The position numbers were made by a program, and so were the translations under genes. Positions 34,914 to 45,996 of a stretch of 64,000 bases of DNA are shown here, piece after piece (within the stretch, counting starts at the first letter, position 1; each line of letters opens with the position of its first letter). Below the pieces are notes generated by a model. It was not told the DNA's origin and ran no database searches. It saw only the letters and a program-made list of their open reading frames with translations. This DNA is from Poa pratensis (Eukaryota > Streptophyta > Magnoliopsida > Poales > Poaceae): positions 123,079,731 to 123,143,730 of the forward strand of contig CAMZMU010000063.1 in the NCBI GenBank assembly GCA_947311845.1, in the 5' to 3' direction.

Positions 34914-37804
34914 TGATGACCCACAAGTATAGGGGGCGTATCGTAGTACTTTCCATAAATAAGAGTGTCGAACCCAACGAGGAGCAGAATGTGCTGACAA
35001 GCAGTTTTGAGCAAGATTTCACTGTAAACACTAGCAGATATATTTTTAGTGATTTTTGATATAACAGATAAATAAAATACGAGTAAATAAAAGAGTGCAA
35101 TAATAATTGCAGCGAGTGGCCCAATCCTTTTTAGCACAAAGGACAAGCCGGTTGTTTTACTTATGATGACCAAACGTTTTTGAGGACACATGGGAATTTC
35201 GTCAAGTGCTTTTGCTTCATACCGTTGATTAATCTTTATTGTTTTGATAAGTGTTGTATGGGTGAACCTATGCTAATGCACCGCCCTTACTTGGACTAAT
35301 ACATACTTGTGATTACACCTCTTGTAGGCTTACCACAAATGCAAGAGAATGATTATGATAAATTTAACCACAGCCTTAAACTCTGGGACTTGAGCACTAA
35401 TTTACAAACGGGGGTTTAGTTTTCTGTCACTCCGGCAACACCACAATAAGTAAATTAAATACACAATGCATTCCCCTAGGCCCATAAAGGTGAAGTGTCA
35501 TGTAGTCGACGTTCACATGCCACCACTAGAAGAATAACACCACAACTTAAATATCAAACCATTAAATATTACTCAACATAATTCCACTACTAACATCAAG
35601 ACTTCTCCCATGTCCTCAAGAACTAAGCGAACTACTCACAAGACATCATATGGATCATGATCAGAGGTGATATAATGATGAATAACAATCTGGACATAAA
35701 CTTTAATTCACCGATAAAACTCAAAACACTAGTAGGAAACTGCCTTTCTGTGGATCACTTTTTGCGGCGCACCAAGTAGCCATGCGCCACAAAAAAAAAT
35801 TTGTGGCACACCTGGTCATGTGCGCCACAGAAAGTCACATTTCTGTGGCGCACCTTGCCATGTGCGCCACAGAATGTGACTTTCTGTGGTGCATGGGGAG
35901 TGTGCGTCACAGAAAAGTGACTTTCTGTGGCGCATGGGGAGTGTGCGCCACAGAAATGTGACCCCCCCCCCGTGGATCGTCTTTTCAGTTTTGCAAACAA
36001 GAAAAGAAAATGATAAAATCTTCAATAAATAAAATCCTTTGAGATATAGTTAGGTTTTAGTGTCTACTTGGTATAGAAATTTTGAAATATGAATTTTGAC
36101 CTTTTTTGCAAAAAAACAGAAAAAAAAAGTTTTAACGGCCATAACTTTTGCATACGATGTCGAAAAAAATGCGTTTAATATACCAAAAAAATCGTGAGAA
36201 AAAAGGAGCTCGATTTCACCCGGGTTTACCGGTGAACTTTTCTCAGATTCGGGAAATTCCAAAAGAGTAAAAAGTTATTTCAATAAGAAGAATTTTTTCT
36301 ACAAAATCAAAGAAAATCAAAAAAATTGGAAAAAAAAAATTATGTGGCGCACGGTGGTGGGTGCGCCACATAATTGTTGGGCGGGATTCGAAATTTGAAT
36401 CCCGTTCTCTTCTTCCTCTTCTTTCTCCTTCTCTCCTTTCTCTCATTTCACTTCTCCTCTCCCTTCTCCTCCACTTCTCCTCTACCTCTACTTCAACTCA
36501 ACTCCGGCGACTTCCTCCTCCACCAACTCCGGCGACCTTCTCCTCCTCCTCCTCCACCAACTCCGGCGACCTCCTCCTCCACAACTCCGGCGACCTCCTC
36601 CTCCACCAACTCTGGCGACCTTCTCCTCCACCAAGTCCGGCGACCTTCTCTCCTCCTCCTCCACCAACTCCGGCGACCTCCTCCTCCTCCACCAACTCCG
36701 GCGACTCTCCTCCACCACCTCCGGTGACCCCCATCCTCCACCAACTCCGGCGACTCTCCACCACCACCGACCAAGCCACCTACGGCCATGGCCACGGACA
36801 CCACGGTCTCCGACGAGCTCGGGCAAATTCCGGCAAAATTTCAAAATTCCGGCGGCCAGATCTAGATCCAGATCTAGATCTGGCCGCCCTTTTTTTTCGA
36901 AATTCAAAAAAAAAATTGTGGCGCATGGTAGTGGGGTGCGCCACAGAAATATTTCTGTGGCGCATGCACTTGGGGGTGCGCCACACAATCTTGCACTTTT
37001 CTGTGGCGCATGGGCCGTGCGCCACGGAAATAATATTTTTGTGGCGAGGATTTCGTGGCGCACCCACCATGCGCCACAGAAAGGCTTTTTGGTGCGCCAC
37101 TAAAGGCCTTTTCCTACTAGTGAAAGCATCAACCACAAGGAGTAATTAACACCGGGAGAGTTTCCCCTATGAACTAGACACGTAGCAATCCTAGATGTTA
37201 CAGCGGAACAAAGTGGAGCGGTGGAGATGATGGTGACGGCGGTGAGGATGATGATGATCCCGATGAAGTCTAGCGTGTTGGCGATTACGATGGCGATGAT
37301 TTCCCCTCGGGAGGGAATTTCCCGGCAGATTTCTCCCTGCCGGAGAGCTTTTTCTCTCTCTGTAGTTTTCCGCCCGTAGAGACGGCGGAATATTTCTCCG
37401 TGACTCTCTTTGGCAAATTAGGGTTAGGAGGAAGATATACGTGAAGGGTGTGAGCCAGAAGTGGGCCAGGGGCGCCACACCACACCTCGGCGCCGCCCCT
37501 AGGCTGGCCGTGCCCAGGTCAGGTGTGGGTCCCTCGTGGCCCATCCTGACCTCCCCTTTTGGAACCCTCCGTCATCTGGTAAAATAGGAGCTTCTGTATT
37601 TTCTCATGATTTTTGGAGTTTCAGAAATATAGTATCTTGACGACGCTTTTTCTAGCAAATTCCTGACTCCGGCAGTTAAATCCCAATAATCATCAAACAT
37701 GCAAAATAAGATGAAATACATAAGTAATGTATCTTTATATGAAATATATCAATGAAGAATAGTAAATTATGATATAAAATAGTGATGCTAAATGGACGTT
37801 ACCA
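34914..37804 (-). repeat. B 3' LTR (interrupted by CACTA)
   Basis: On the minus strand it runs from TGGTAACGTCC to GGGTCATCA. The first 293 bp (plus) match the 5' LTR remnant 56308-56600. Without the CACTA and its AAA duplication it is about 1.49 kb. A GTATATC TATA-like box lies at about 37434-37441 with a GC-rich block (37471-37545) just upstream on the minus strand. Confidence 0.88.
35727..37122. mobile_element. Non-autonomous CACTA transposon
   Basis: Both ends carry CACTAGTAGGAAA as an inverted repeat (35727 and, reversed, 37122), flanked by the 3-bp duplication AAA (35724-35726 and 37123-37125). Multiple subterminal copies of TTTCTGTGGCGCAC and its complement GTGCGCCACAGAAA cluster at 35750-35965 and 36915-37100, the transposase-binding type of array. 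The middle holds a CT-rich minisatellite (about 36480-36770, repeating CCACCAACTCCGGCGAC) and a strong hairpin (36851-36888). No transposase is encoded. Confidence 0.93.
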
Positions 37805-39519
37805 ACTCCCCCCAAGCTTAGACCTCGCTTGTTCCAAGCGAATACTGAGCTCAGTAAACAAGACCACAGGTTTATGGAGTGAAGTGTCAATAATAAATAA
37901 TACGAACATGAAGCATCAGTATTTATTCAACAGCCCCCATTCATTCTAAACGCAACTCCCTTCATAGAGCTTAGCTTGAACAAGTAATGGAATAAGTACA
38001 AGTGAAAGTGCATAAAGAAAATCATAATCTAGTGATGGCAAAGTTAGTTCTTTGTCAGAGAACAATTAACAATTCAAACTTATCTTTCAAGAAGAATCTT
38101 TATAATAGAGCTATAGTGCCGAATCTACATGTTAACTATCACAAGTTCTTTGCATTCATTTGAAAAACTTTCAAAGTTATAATCTTGCAATCAAAAGTCA
38201 TAGTGTTTAAAGGAAGGTAATAGACATGATTGAAAACATTAATCACATATAGATGATTGTATCTCACAACACAATGCTTGCTTAAGGTGGGAAAAAGAAT
38301 AGGTTTACTGATAGGTTTACTGACTCAACATAAAAAGAATAAAAGATAGGCCCTTCGCAGAGGGAAGCAGAGATTATGTCATGTGGTAGAGCTTTTTAGT
38401 TTTGCAATCATATAGAGAGTAAAAATATATTTTGAGAGGTGCATGTGTAATTGTCAACGAATGGCAGCAGACAATATAGTATTACCCTATCAACTAGACC
38501 TTTTAAGAGCGGCTCCATGAGGAACGTTATTTCTGCAGCAAGCAGATCATCCCTCTTTCTCTTTGGTTTGCACATGCAGATGTTGACGAATGCTCAGTTA
38601 ACAAAAATGTGAAGGAATAAGCGGTTAAAGTTGTAAGTTATCTTTTATGGGGCTGGGCACCCTTTGCCAGCTCTTTTTGCAAAATTATAGATAAGCAGAT
38701 GTAAGCTGTAGTCTAGAGTAACGTTCTGATTGGACTAGTGTAATAAAGATGATCTACTACTTCCTCATGAGCTGGTAAACAGAGGACAAATAAGAAGTAG
38801 TAACAATTTTGAATAGTTTAAAGGTAGCACATGACAAATTTACTTGGAGGGGCAAGGAAATACCACGTGTAGGTAGGTATGTGGACACTTTGGAGGGTTT
38901 TGGTTCAAGGTTTTGGACGCACGAGAAGTATTTCCTCTCAGTACAGGGTTTTTAGGCTAGCAATGCTTAGTAGCAAACATAGTGTTGAGATATGCAAAAA
39001 AATATAACTGTAATGAAAACAATCATGCAATCTTCCTAGTAAACACATATATTTTAATTCAAGAATACTTATGAGCTGACAAGAAAGAAAGGTTAGCAAG
39101 GATAATATATTTGCATGTAGTTCCCTCTTCTCTACTTATGTAATCCAAGAATTGTTGCTACTGACCAATACTAAGTTTACCATAAACTAAATAGATCTAA
39201 TTGATGTACCCAATGCAGTACCTACACTCATGACAAGATCAGCATATAAACGAAATTATAATACTAGAATGAAGAGTGCAGAAGAATAAGATGGAACTAC
39301 TCATTAATATTCCAATAACGACAAACTCACACCAACGGATATATAGATAAACAACTAAAAAGAGCGATACTTCCACATCGCAACCTATCTCACATGATAA
39401 CTTCTCTACTCATGATATTACGCTTTACTAAAAATATAAAAGGCAAAAGATGATGATGATGATACCGATGCACTCCCCAAGCTTGAAACAAGCTAAGGCA
39501 ATGCCATTACCATGATGAA
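37805..39519. other. B non-coding 3' interior with polypurine tract
   Basis: The PPT is AAGCTTGGGGGGAGT (minus) at 37805-37819, directly before the LTR. The rest is AT-rich with no domain. Another AAGCTTGGGG occurs at 39475-39484, just after the accessory ORF stop. Confidence 0.7.
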
Positions 39520-39991
39520 TTACTCCTTCGGTGGCGATGGAGGTATCACAGCAATCGGAGTTAAGAAGCGTTCGAGCATCCGACGAAGCCTATTATTTTC
39601 ATCTTGAAGTATTTCCACCTCTGCTCTCAGGACTCGATATTGGTCACAAAACTCATCTGCAGTTCGGAGTGCTTCAGCAGCTGCAGGAAAAGAATGCAGA
39701 TCTGGAATGGCGGAGTCATTCCCTACACATTATGACAGAAAGCACGTTGAGGGTTAATTGTTCCCACAAAAGTAGGATTGCTTGGCCTTGTTCCTCTGGC
39801 GGCTCGTTCTCCCTGACGGCGAGGTGGCATCTCCTCACTTCTTCTCTGACGCTTTGATCCATGTCAGCTCTCCTAGCAGCAATCTCCTCTTCTGTCGCCC
39901 AACCGATGAAAGTCCCGTGATTTACATCACGCTCGAGCTCACGTTGGCGCCTAGCTGCATACTCCTCCCCACATGATCTTTGGGACGACAT
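39520..39991 (-). pseudogene. Accessory ORF downstream of integrase, coiled-coil-like
   Basis: Start codon at 39991: MSSQRSCGEEYAARRQRELE, then HGTFIGWATEEEIAARRADM, SVREEVRRCHLAVRENEPPE and EQGQAILLLWEQLTLNV. After a single frameshift near 39720-39730 it continues NDSAIPDLHSFPAAAEALRT, FCDQYRVLRAEVEILQDENN and RLRRMLERFLTP to a TAA at 39520-39522. The end has heptad-like leucines (coiled coil) and the whole would be about 155 residues. It occupies the position of the env-like gene of Athila elements but has no signal peptide or membrane segment. A TATA-like TATATATTTA (minus, 40077-40086) lies about 90 bp upstream. I do not recognise a function. Confidence 0.6.
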
Positions 39992-40076
39992 GCTCTAGGG
40001 ACTAGAGAATCCTGCTGAAACAACTCGAAGACAAAACACGACGAGAACACGTGATACGAACCTCGGGGGGTCCGGG

Positions 40077-40174
40077 TAAATATATAGCAAAAAGTTTGGT
40101 TACGAAAGGAAAGCGCATCTCGAAACGGGGTCGGAGACGAGCTCCGAGGCGCCACACACGACCTCGGCGCGGCC
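40077..40174 (-). promoter_or_regulatory. Possible internal promoter for the accessory ORF
   Basis: A TATA-like TATATATTTA at 40077-40086 (minus) is preceded by a GC-rich block whose plus-strand core GGCGCCACAC..CCTCGGCGC (40148-40174) is 23/27 identical to 37471-37497 in the LTR of the same element. In the LTR the corresponding block also lies just upstream of a TATA-like box. This suggests a second, LTR-like promoter inside the element. Confidence 0.5.
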
Positions 40175-40703
40175 AAGGTGGGGCCCGCACCCAGGTGTGG
40201 TGCCTCCGGGCATCGTTTCCGACTCTTTTTCGACTCCAAATTTCCTAATTTTCAAAAAAATAACAAATATAAAACTTTCGGAATTAAACGCGAACTTTTT
40301 CTTACCAAAACTGACACCAATTTCAAAACACTCTGCCGTTTTTTAGGTATTTGAATTTAATGAAATTTTTCGGAGTTACCACTTGAATAATATCAACATC
40401 TTTCCATAAGAATCTCCAGAAATGTAATGCTTGAGTCTTTGCCCGTTAACTACTTAGGGTTTATCACCATCAAGAGAGTTAATTTTTATAGCCCCGAGCG
40501 ATAAACTTCTGCAACAATATAAAGTCCTTCCCACTTTCACAATAATTTTCCTGCAAAAAATCTAAGACGAGACCTATACAATAACACTTTATCACCAATG
40601 TTAAATTCTCTTTTTAAAATTCTCTTATCATGCCATCTCTTAACTTTTTCTTTAAAAAGTCTAGCATTTTAATATGCTTCACTTCTCCATTCATCAAGAC
40701 AAC

Positions 40704-41050
40704 TCATGTCGAGTAACCTTTTCTGACCAGCAAGTTTAAAATCTCTATTAAGTTCCTTGATGCCCAATAAGCCTTATGTTCTAATTCTAGAGGTAAATGA
40801 TAAGCTTTTCCATAAACCATTTTATAAGGAGACATGCCCATGGGGTTCTTATAAGCAGTTCTATAAGCCCATAAAGCATCTTTAAGTTTTTTAGACCAAT
40901 TCTTTCTAGATCTATTAACAGTCTTTTGCAAAATCAATTTAATTTCCCTATTTGATAACTCTACTTGGCCACTAGTTTGAGGGTGATAGGGTAAAAAAAT
41001 TCTATGATTTACATCATATTTAGCAAGAGTCTTTCGAAAACCACCATGAA
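40704..41050 (-). pseudogene. B integrase, part after the solo-LTR insertion
   Basis: It reads [40 protein letters not shown] (the catalytic Glu of the D,D,E core), [20 protein letters not shown] and [20 protein letters not shown]. It is the continuation of the integrase at 45053-45799, separated by the 4-kb solo LTR. Further C-terminal text to about 40430 is in other frames. Confidence 0.85.
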
Positions 41051-41055
41051 TAAAA

Positions 41056-44000
41056 TGTAACACCCAATTTCCCTAGACTTAGAATTGTGGTGTTAATCTA
41101 GAATTTTTCCAAACTAGCAAAAACTTTGGCTTGATTTTTACTCCACTCTTGCTTGCTTGGTTTTAATTTGATTCTTAGACCTCTAGTGTTGTGTGAATCC
41201 TTTTGGTGTCTTTTCAAATAATCTCTCTAGTTTTAAAATTAGAGTCCTTGATCTTCTTGTTTATTAAAACTTAGCCAATCTGGAGCCCTAGATTAAGCAA
41301 ACCTTGTGTGGTATTTGACATGTACCTCGACCAACTTGTTCTTGAACTTTTTACTTTCAGTTCTTGCTTGCTTTGATTGTTTACAAGCTTGGCTGAGCAC
41401 AAAAACCATCTAGGTTTTTGGGCTAATCAAAACAGTGACCATTTGGTCAATTTTCTTATGTGCTTAGTTTTAATAATTCTTTCTTCACTCCTTTTTAGCC
41501 AACAAACCTTTGCAGCACCTCCTTTAGGCCACCCTCCCATGTTTGAGTGCAGCACTTGTGTTGACCTTGTTTGCCATTGTTTGTGAGAATAGAGCTTTAA
41601 CTAGTGTTAGACTAAAAATCCTAAACTACCCCTAAACCTAAACACTCACCTCTCCAACGGCTCCCACTGCTGGAAACAGAGAAGGAGACCAGCACCCACC
41701 CATGGCCCACCTGTCATCCTCCCCACCACCTCTCTTCTCCACTCACCTCTCTCTCTTTCCACCGTGGCCCTATGGGAGCTCACTCCCCTCCCTTCTCACT
41801 GGCCAGAGCACGTCGTCCCGACCCAGCCCTCTCTCTCACCCCTTTCCACCGCCCACTCGAGCCAATGGCTGTGCCCGTCCCCCTCTCCTAGGACCCCCTG
41901 GTCCGAACGGGCCGTGGAGACGCCCCTGGCACAAAAACCCACCCCGTGCCCCTCTGCTCTCCACTCCTCTCTCAGAACCCGCACACACCCCCTCTCTCCC
42001 CATCGACGCCCTGCTCGCTCCCGTGCTTGCTGCTGCTCGAGAACGGCGGAGGCACCCCGAAGGTCGCCGCCGATGAAACCCAGCCGCACCGCCGTTTTAC
42101 TCTAGCATTCCCCGCATTTTCGGCCGTGGAGCTTCCCTCGTCGAGGCCTAACCCTTCCCCCTCTTCTTTTGCCCAGAGACCGCCGGAGACGACCACTCCA
42201 TCCTCGACCCGAAGAGCACGCCGCCGTCGCTGCCATGGAGTCCGGCCACCTCCGTTCACGCCGTCCGTGGCCGTCCCTCCCTCGCCCTTCTCCACCATCC
42301 GCAACCCTCCGCCGTCGCTTTCATCGCCCCTAGGTGAGCGCCCCGTCGCCACCACTTCTTCTCCGCCGCCGGTTCGTCCGCGCGCTCGCCGCGTCGAGGG
42401 AGACGACGGAGAGCCGTAGATCTCCCGATCTACGGCCCCGTTTGAATCCGCCCGGCGCGAAGCATTTTCACGCGCGGGCGCGCGCGCCGTGCCATGTTGG
42501 GCCGGCCTGCCTCGCCACGGCCCAGATCTGGGCAGTCCACGGCCGGATCTGGCCCAGCACAGCCCGACTCCATTTTTTTTAGATCCTTTTCCATTTCTTG
42601 TTTCGGTTAATTCTGCTTTTTTAGTTTAATTATTTTGTGGTAGATCTGTTAGTGTAGTTTAATTGGGGTAAATTTTGTAGTGCTCTGGTGTGTTTTCCTA
42701 AACATGCAGAAGTGACTTTGCTCAAAATAATTAGTATATTTTGCGTGGCATAAATCTGGTGAAATGTGTCTTTTCTAGTGTTTTATTTTTAGCAGGAACT
42801 AGAAATGTCCTTTTTGAGTGAATCCAATTTCTACCGAAAGATAAAAACAATACCTTTCCATAGGATTTTTAGCTTCCAATTGGTGGTAGCTTTTGATGCC
42901 AATCCAATTTCTGTGGCTTGGTATAACTACTAGGAGTACTGTGGTAGAAGGATTTAATTTTTGGGGCATTAGTTTAGGACTTGTGCATGTTTGCTCAAAA
43001 CAGTAACTTTGCCACTATTAAAAAGGCTTATTTTAATTGATTGTCTTTAATTGCTTGTGATTAGGAGTGTTAAGATTTATGTCCGGAGGGTGTTTGTGTA
43101 TTAAAATGCTTGCTGTCTTGTTTAAGTACTTTAGATTGTTGTCAACCGCTTCCTAGCGTGACGTTAGTTCCGTTTATATTTTTCCGGTACTATAGATCCG
43201 CAAGAGGAGGAACAGTACGTGGGAGCTGAACCCGCCTACGAGGAAGAACAAGGCCAGGGACATTTTGCTGAGCAAGGCAAGCCACCTCAACACCCTATTG
43301 AACTCCTATTATTTTTACAAACATGTTTTGTTTTCAAAACTAAAATAATGCATGTTTTATTCCCTTTTTGGCATTTTGCCACCCCAAAACTATTTTACAA
43401 AATATTGTTTGGCCAAGGATATCTACTAGTATATAATAGGTTTTATAAAAGTAAGACTTTACTTGAGAACCCTTCTACTGAAGGCGCTATCAAGAAAATT
43501 ATATTTTCTAGTAGTATATCCTTATAATCTCACCTCAAACGCTAGGATGGGAGCCGGGATTTGATAAAATGTTTTCGGAAGAAAACCCGAGTCGCTGGGA
43601 GCGATCGGCGGCAAAGAATTTTTATAAAACCCATGTTGCTGGGAGCAAATGGAAATGTTTGCGAAAACCCGAAGTGCTGGGAGCATTCGGAGAGTTTACG
43701 AAAACCAGAGCTGCTGGGAGCAGTCGGAGGTGGAGATGTTTTTGGAAAAACAAAGTACAGCCCTAGCGGCCGCCCGAACAATTAACCCGTGCAACCACAC
43801 CACCTGACATGGGTAGGGCCTAGCCGAAAACTTGTTTATCTTAGTACGGAGCGCCTCAAAATGCTTAGGGGAGCGGGGCTCTCTGAACCAAGTTATCTAA
43901 ATGCGGGACCCAGTTCGAGTCTGGAACGCTGCTGGTTGCAAACAGTGGGCCTCCTGTCATGGCGCAGTGTTGCTTGGAGAGACCGGATCGACACGATGGC

Positions 44001-45052
44001 CATCTTCGCTGGGTGCCAGGGAGATTCAGTCCCACTAAAGAGGAGGCTCTGTACTAGGGTCGACATAGTGAAAAGCTTTGATCAGGTTATCCGAAGCCCC
44101 CCCGCATACTGATGTATGACGGACCGTGGCTGATCACGGCGGAATGACCGTTTGGTGTGGTGAAAGTGCACCACCTCTGCAGAGTGTAAAACTATTCGAA
44201 TAGCCGTGTCCGCGGTCATGGACGGTTGGAAAGGTCCCCGATCTAGGCGTACGGGCAAGTTTTATGTTTTAAAAATAAAACGGTTTTCGGCAAAAGGAGC
44301 AAGGAGGCAATCAAAAAGGTACCTGGGAGGTACGGATTTTTGGGAGAAGATGGTTGGACTCGGGGAGTCAACCAGTCGGAACCCGGAAAGGAAAAAGGGG
44401 CATCCCTACCCTAGTGTTTTGAAAAGTTTTACAAACGTGTTTTCAAAACGGGGAGATGGTTTCTGCCATTCCTACAAGAAGGAGAACTATATCTCCAAAT
44501 ATTCTCTTCAACAAAGATATAGAGATGTAGTATTCTCTATGTCTAACAGCATTATTTGCGAAAATTAAGCCCTATAGCACTATATGGCAGCTATCCCAGT
44601 TTTTCGAAAATGTCTTATTGCATTACCATGAAAACTTAAGCCTTGAGGTGGTTTTGCGAGTACGTAGTTGTACTCACGGCTGTGTCCCTGGATATTCAAA
44701 CGTCCAGATTTCTACGAGGAGGCCTACGCCGAGGAGGAGGAGTATCTTGACGACTACGCCGCTTAGCTGTCACCGGTCAACCGCACTTGTGGGAATTGCG
44801 CCTGTTGGAGGCGAGGGCCGACGCTAGCCAAGAGCTTCCGCTGTATCTTAGTTAATTCCGTCCTGCGCGACGATGATTTGCAGACTTGGTCATGTGACCA
44901 CTTCGTGTTGTAAGACTTTAATTTGTACGACTTGAATGATGTAACTCTTGATACCATGTTGGTTATGTGATTGCGATGCACTGATCATTGGGATCGTGAT
45001 CTATGTTACATAACGTGGACTTCTCGGACCGGTGGTCTGAGGGGCCCTTACA
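41056..45052 (+). mobile_element. Solo LTR of a chromovirus-like element, 4.0 kb
   Basis: It starts TGTAACACCCAATTTCCC and ends GGGGCCCTTACA, with TG..CA ends. The perfect 5-bp duplication TAAAA lies at 41051-41055 and 45053-45057. No coding domain lies inside and no second LTR copy was found, so it is a solo LTR left by recombination. It resembles the chromovirus LTR at 17049-20467: TGTAACA start, a GC-rich block (41640-42580) that yields spurious long ORFs, and acidic codon-like text near 44700. Plus orientation is inferred from that likeness and the GTTGTAAGACTTTAATTTG region near the end. Confidence 0.85.
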
Positions 45053-45799
45053 TAAAATGAGATCCCCCATCAGTCATAAGATATCTAGGTACACCAAACC
45101 TAGGGAAAATAACATCTTTAAGCATTTTCAAAGACGTCTCAGCATCAGCACTAGATGTCGGTATTGCTTCTACCCATTTAGTAACATAATCAACAGCAAC
45201 AAGAATATGAGTATAACCATTTGAGGGAGGAAAAGGACCCATAAAGTCAAATCCCCAACAGTCAAAAGGTTCGATAACAAGAGAATAATTCATTGGCATT
45301 TCATTACGTCTACTAATGTTACCAACTCTTTGACATTCATCACATGATAAAATAAATTTTCTTGCATCTTTGAAAAGAGTAGGCCAATAAAAACCTGATT
45401 GTAGAACCTTTTGTGCGGTCCTATCTCGGCGTGATGTCCTCCATAAGCACTACCATGGCATTTTCTCAATATTTCTTTTTGTTCATGCTCATAAACACAG
45501 CGTCGGATAATGTCGTCTACTCCTTTATATAAATGTGGATCATCCCAGAAATAATGCCTCAAGTCATAAAAGAATTTCCTCCTTTGCTGGTGAGTGAAAG
45601 TTGGAGGCAAATATTTGGCAACAATAAAGTTAGCATAATCGGCATACCATGGGTTTTCATGCGAGTTTACCTTTATTGACGCCAATTGTTCATCTGGAAA
45701 GCTATCATTAACAGGAATAGGATCATAGAGTATATTTTCTAATCTAGATAAATTATCAGCAACAGGATTATCAGCACCTTTCCTATCTACGATATGCAA
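45053..45799 (-). pseudogene. B RNase H end and integrase N-terminal and core part
   Basis: The frame 45290-45799 reads IVDRKGADNPVADNLSRLEN (end of RNase H), a spacer, FFYDLRHYFWDDPHLYKGVD, and the zinc-binding region (GGHHAEIG and later paired Cys). The frame 45048-45299 continues [20 protein letters not shown] (first catalytic Asp), [18 protein letters not shown] and [14 protein letters not shown] (second Asp), where the solo LTR interrupts. The integrase would join element cDNA to the host chromosome. Frameshifts lie near 45410. Confidence 0.85.
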
Positions 45800-45991
45800 A
45801 TTGAATTCTTGTAACTAAAGAACCCATCTAATAAGTCTAGGCTTAGCATCTTTCTTTTCCATGAGGTATTTAATAGCAGCATGATCAGTATGAATAGTTA
45901 CTTTAGAATCAACAATATATGGTCAAAACTTATCATATGCAAAGACCACCGCTAAAAATTCTTTCTCAGTAGTAGCATAGTTCTTTTGAGC
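45800..45991 (-). pseudogene. B RNase H, part right of integrase
   Basis: The minus strand reads AQKNYATTEKEFLAVVFAYD and [20 protein letters not shown], the conserved Glu and Asp segments of RNase H. In-frame stops (after YDKF and in the following segment) break it. The upstream part (SDASDYALGAVLGQR) is at 53917-54101 beyond A2, so A2 landed within this domain. Confidence 0.8.
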
Positions 45992-45996
45992 AGCAT

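Noticed and set aside
34499..35191. 230-residue minus-strand ORF spanning 34499-35191
   Set aside because: It crosses the junction between the Tat 3' region and the B LTR, so it cannot be an ancestral gene; no domain seen.
36361..37149. Long proline/serine-rich ORFs on both strands in the CACTA middle
   Set aside because: They are produced by the CT-rich minisatellite; open frames exist on both strands over the same repeat and show no domain.
39520..39991. Env-like protein downstream of integrase
   Set aside because: Position fits, but there is no signal peptide, transmembrane segment or cysteine pattern; the text is charged and coiled-coil-like.
41702..42419. GC-rich ORFs of 110-160 residues
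   Set aside because: They lie inside the solo LTR, overlap on several frames and strands, and mirror the GC-rich block of the other chromovirus LTR; no domain recognised.
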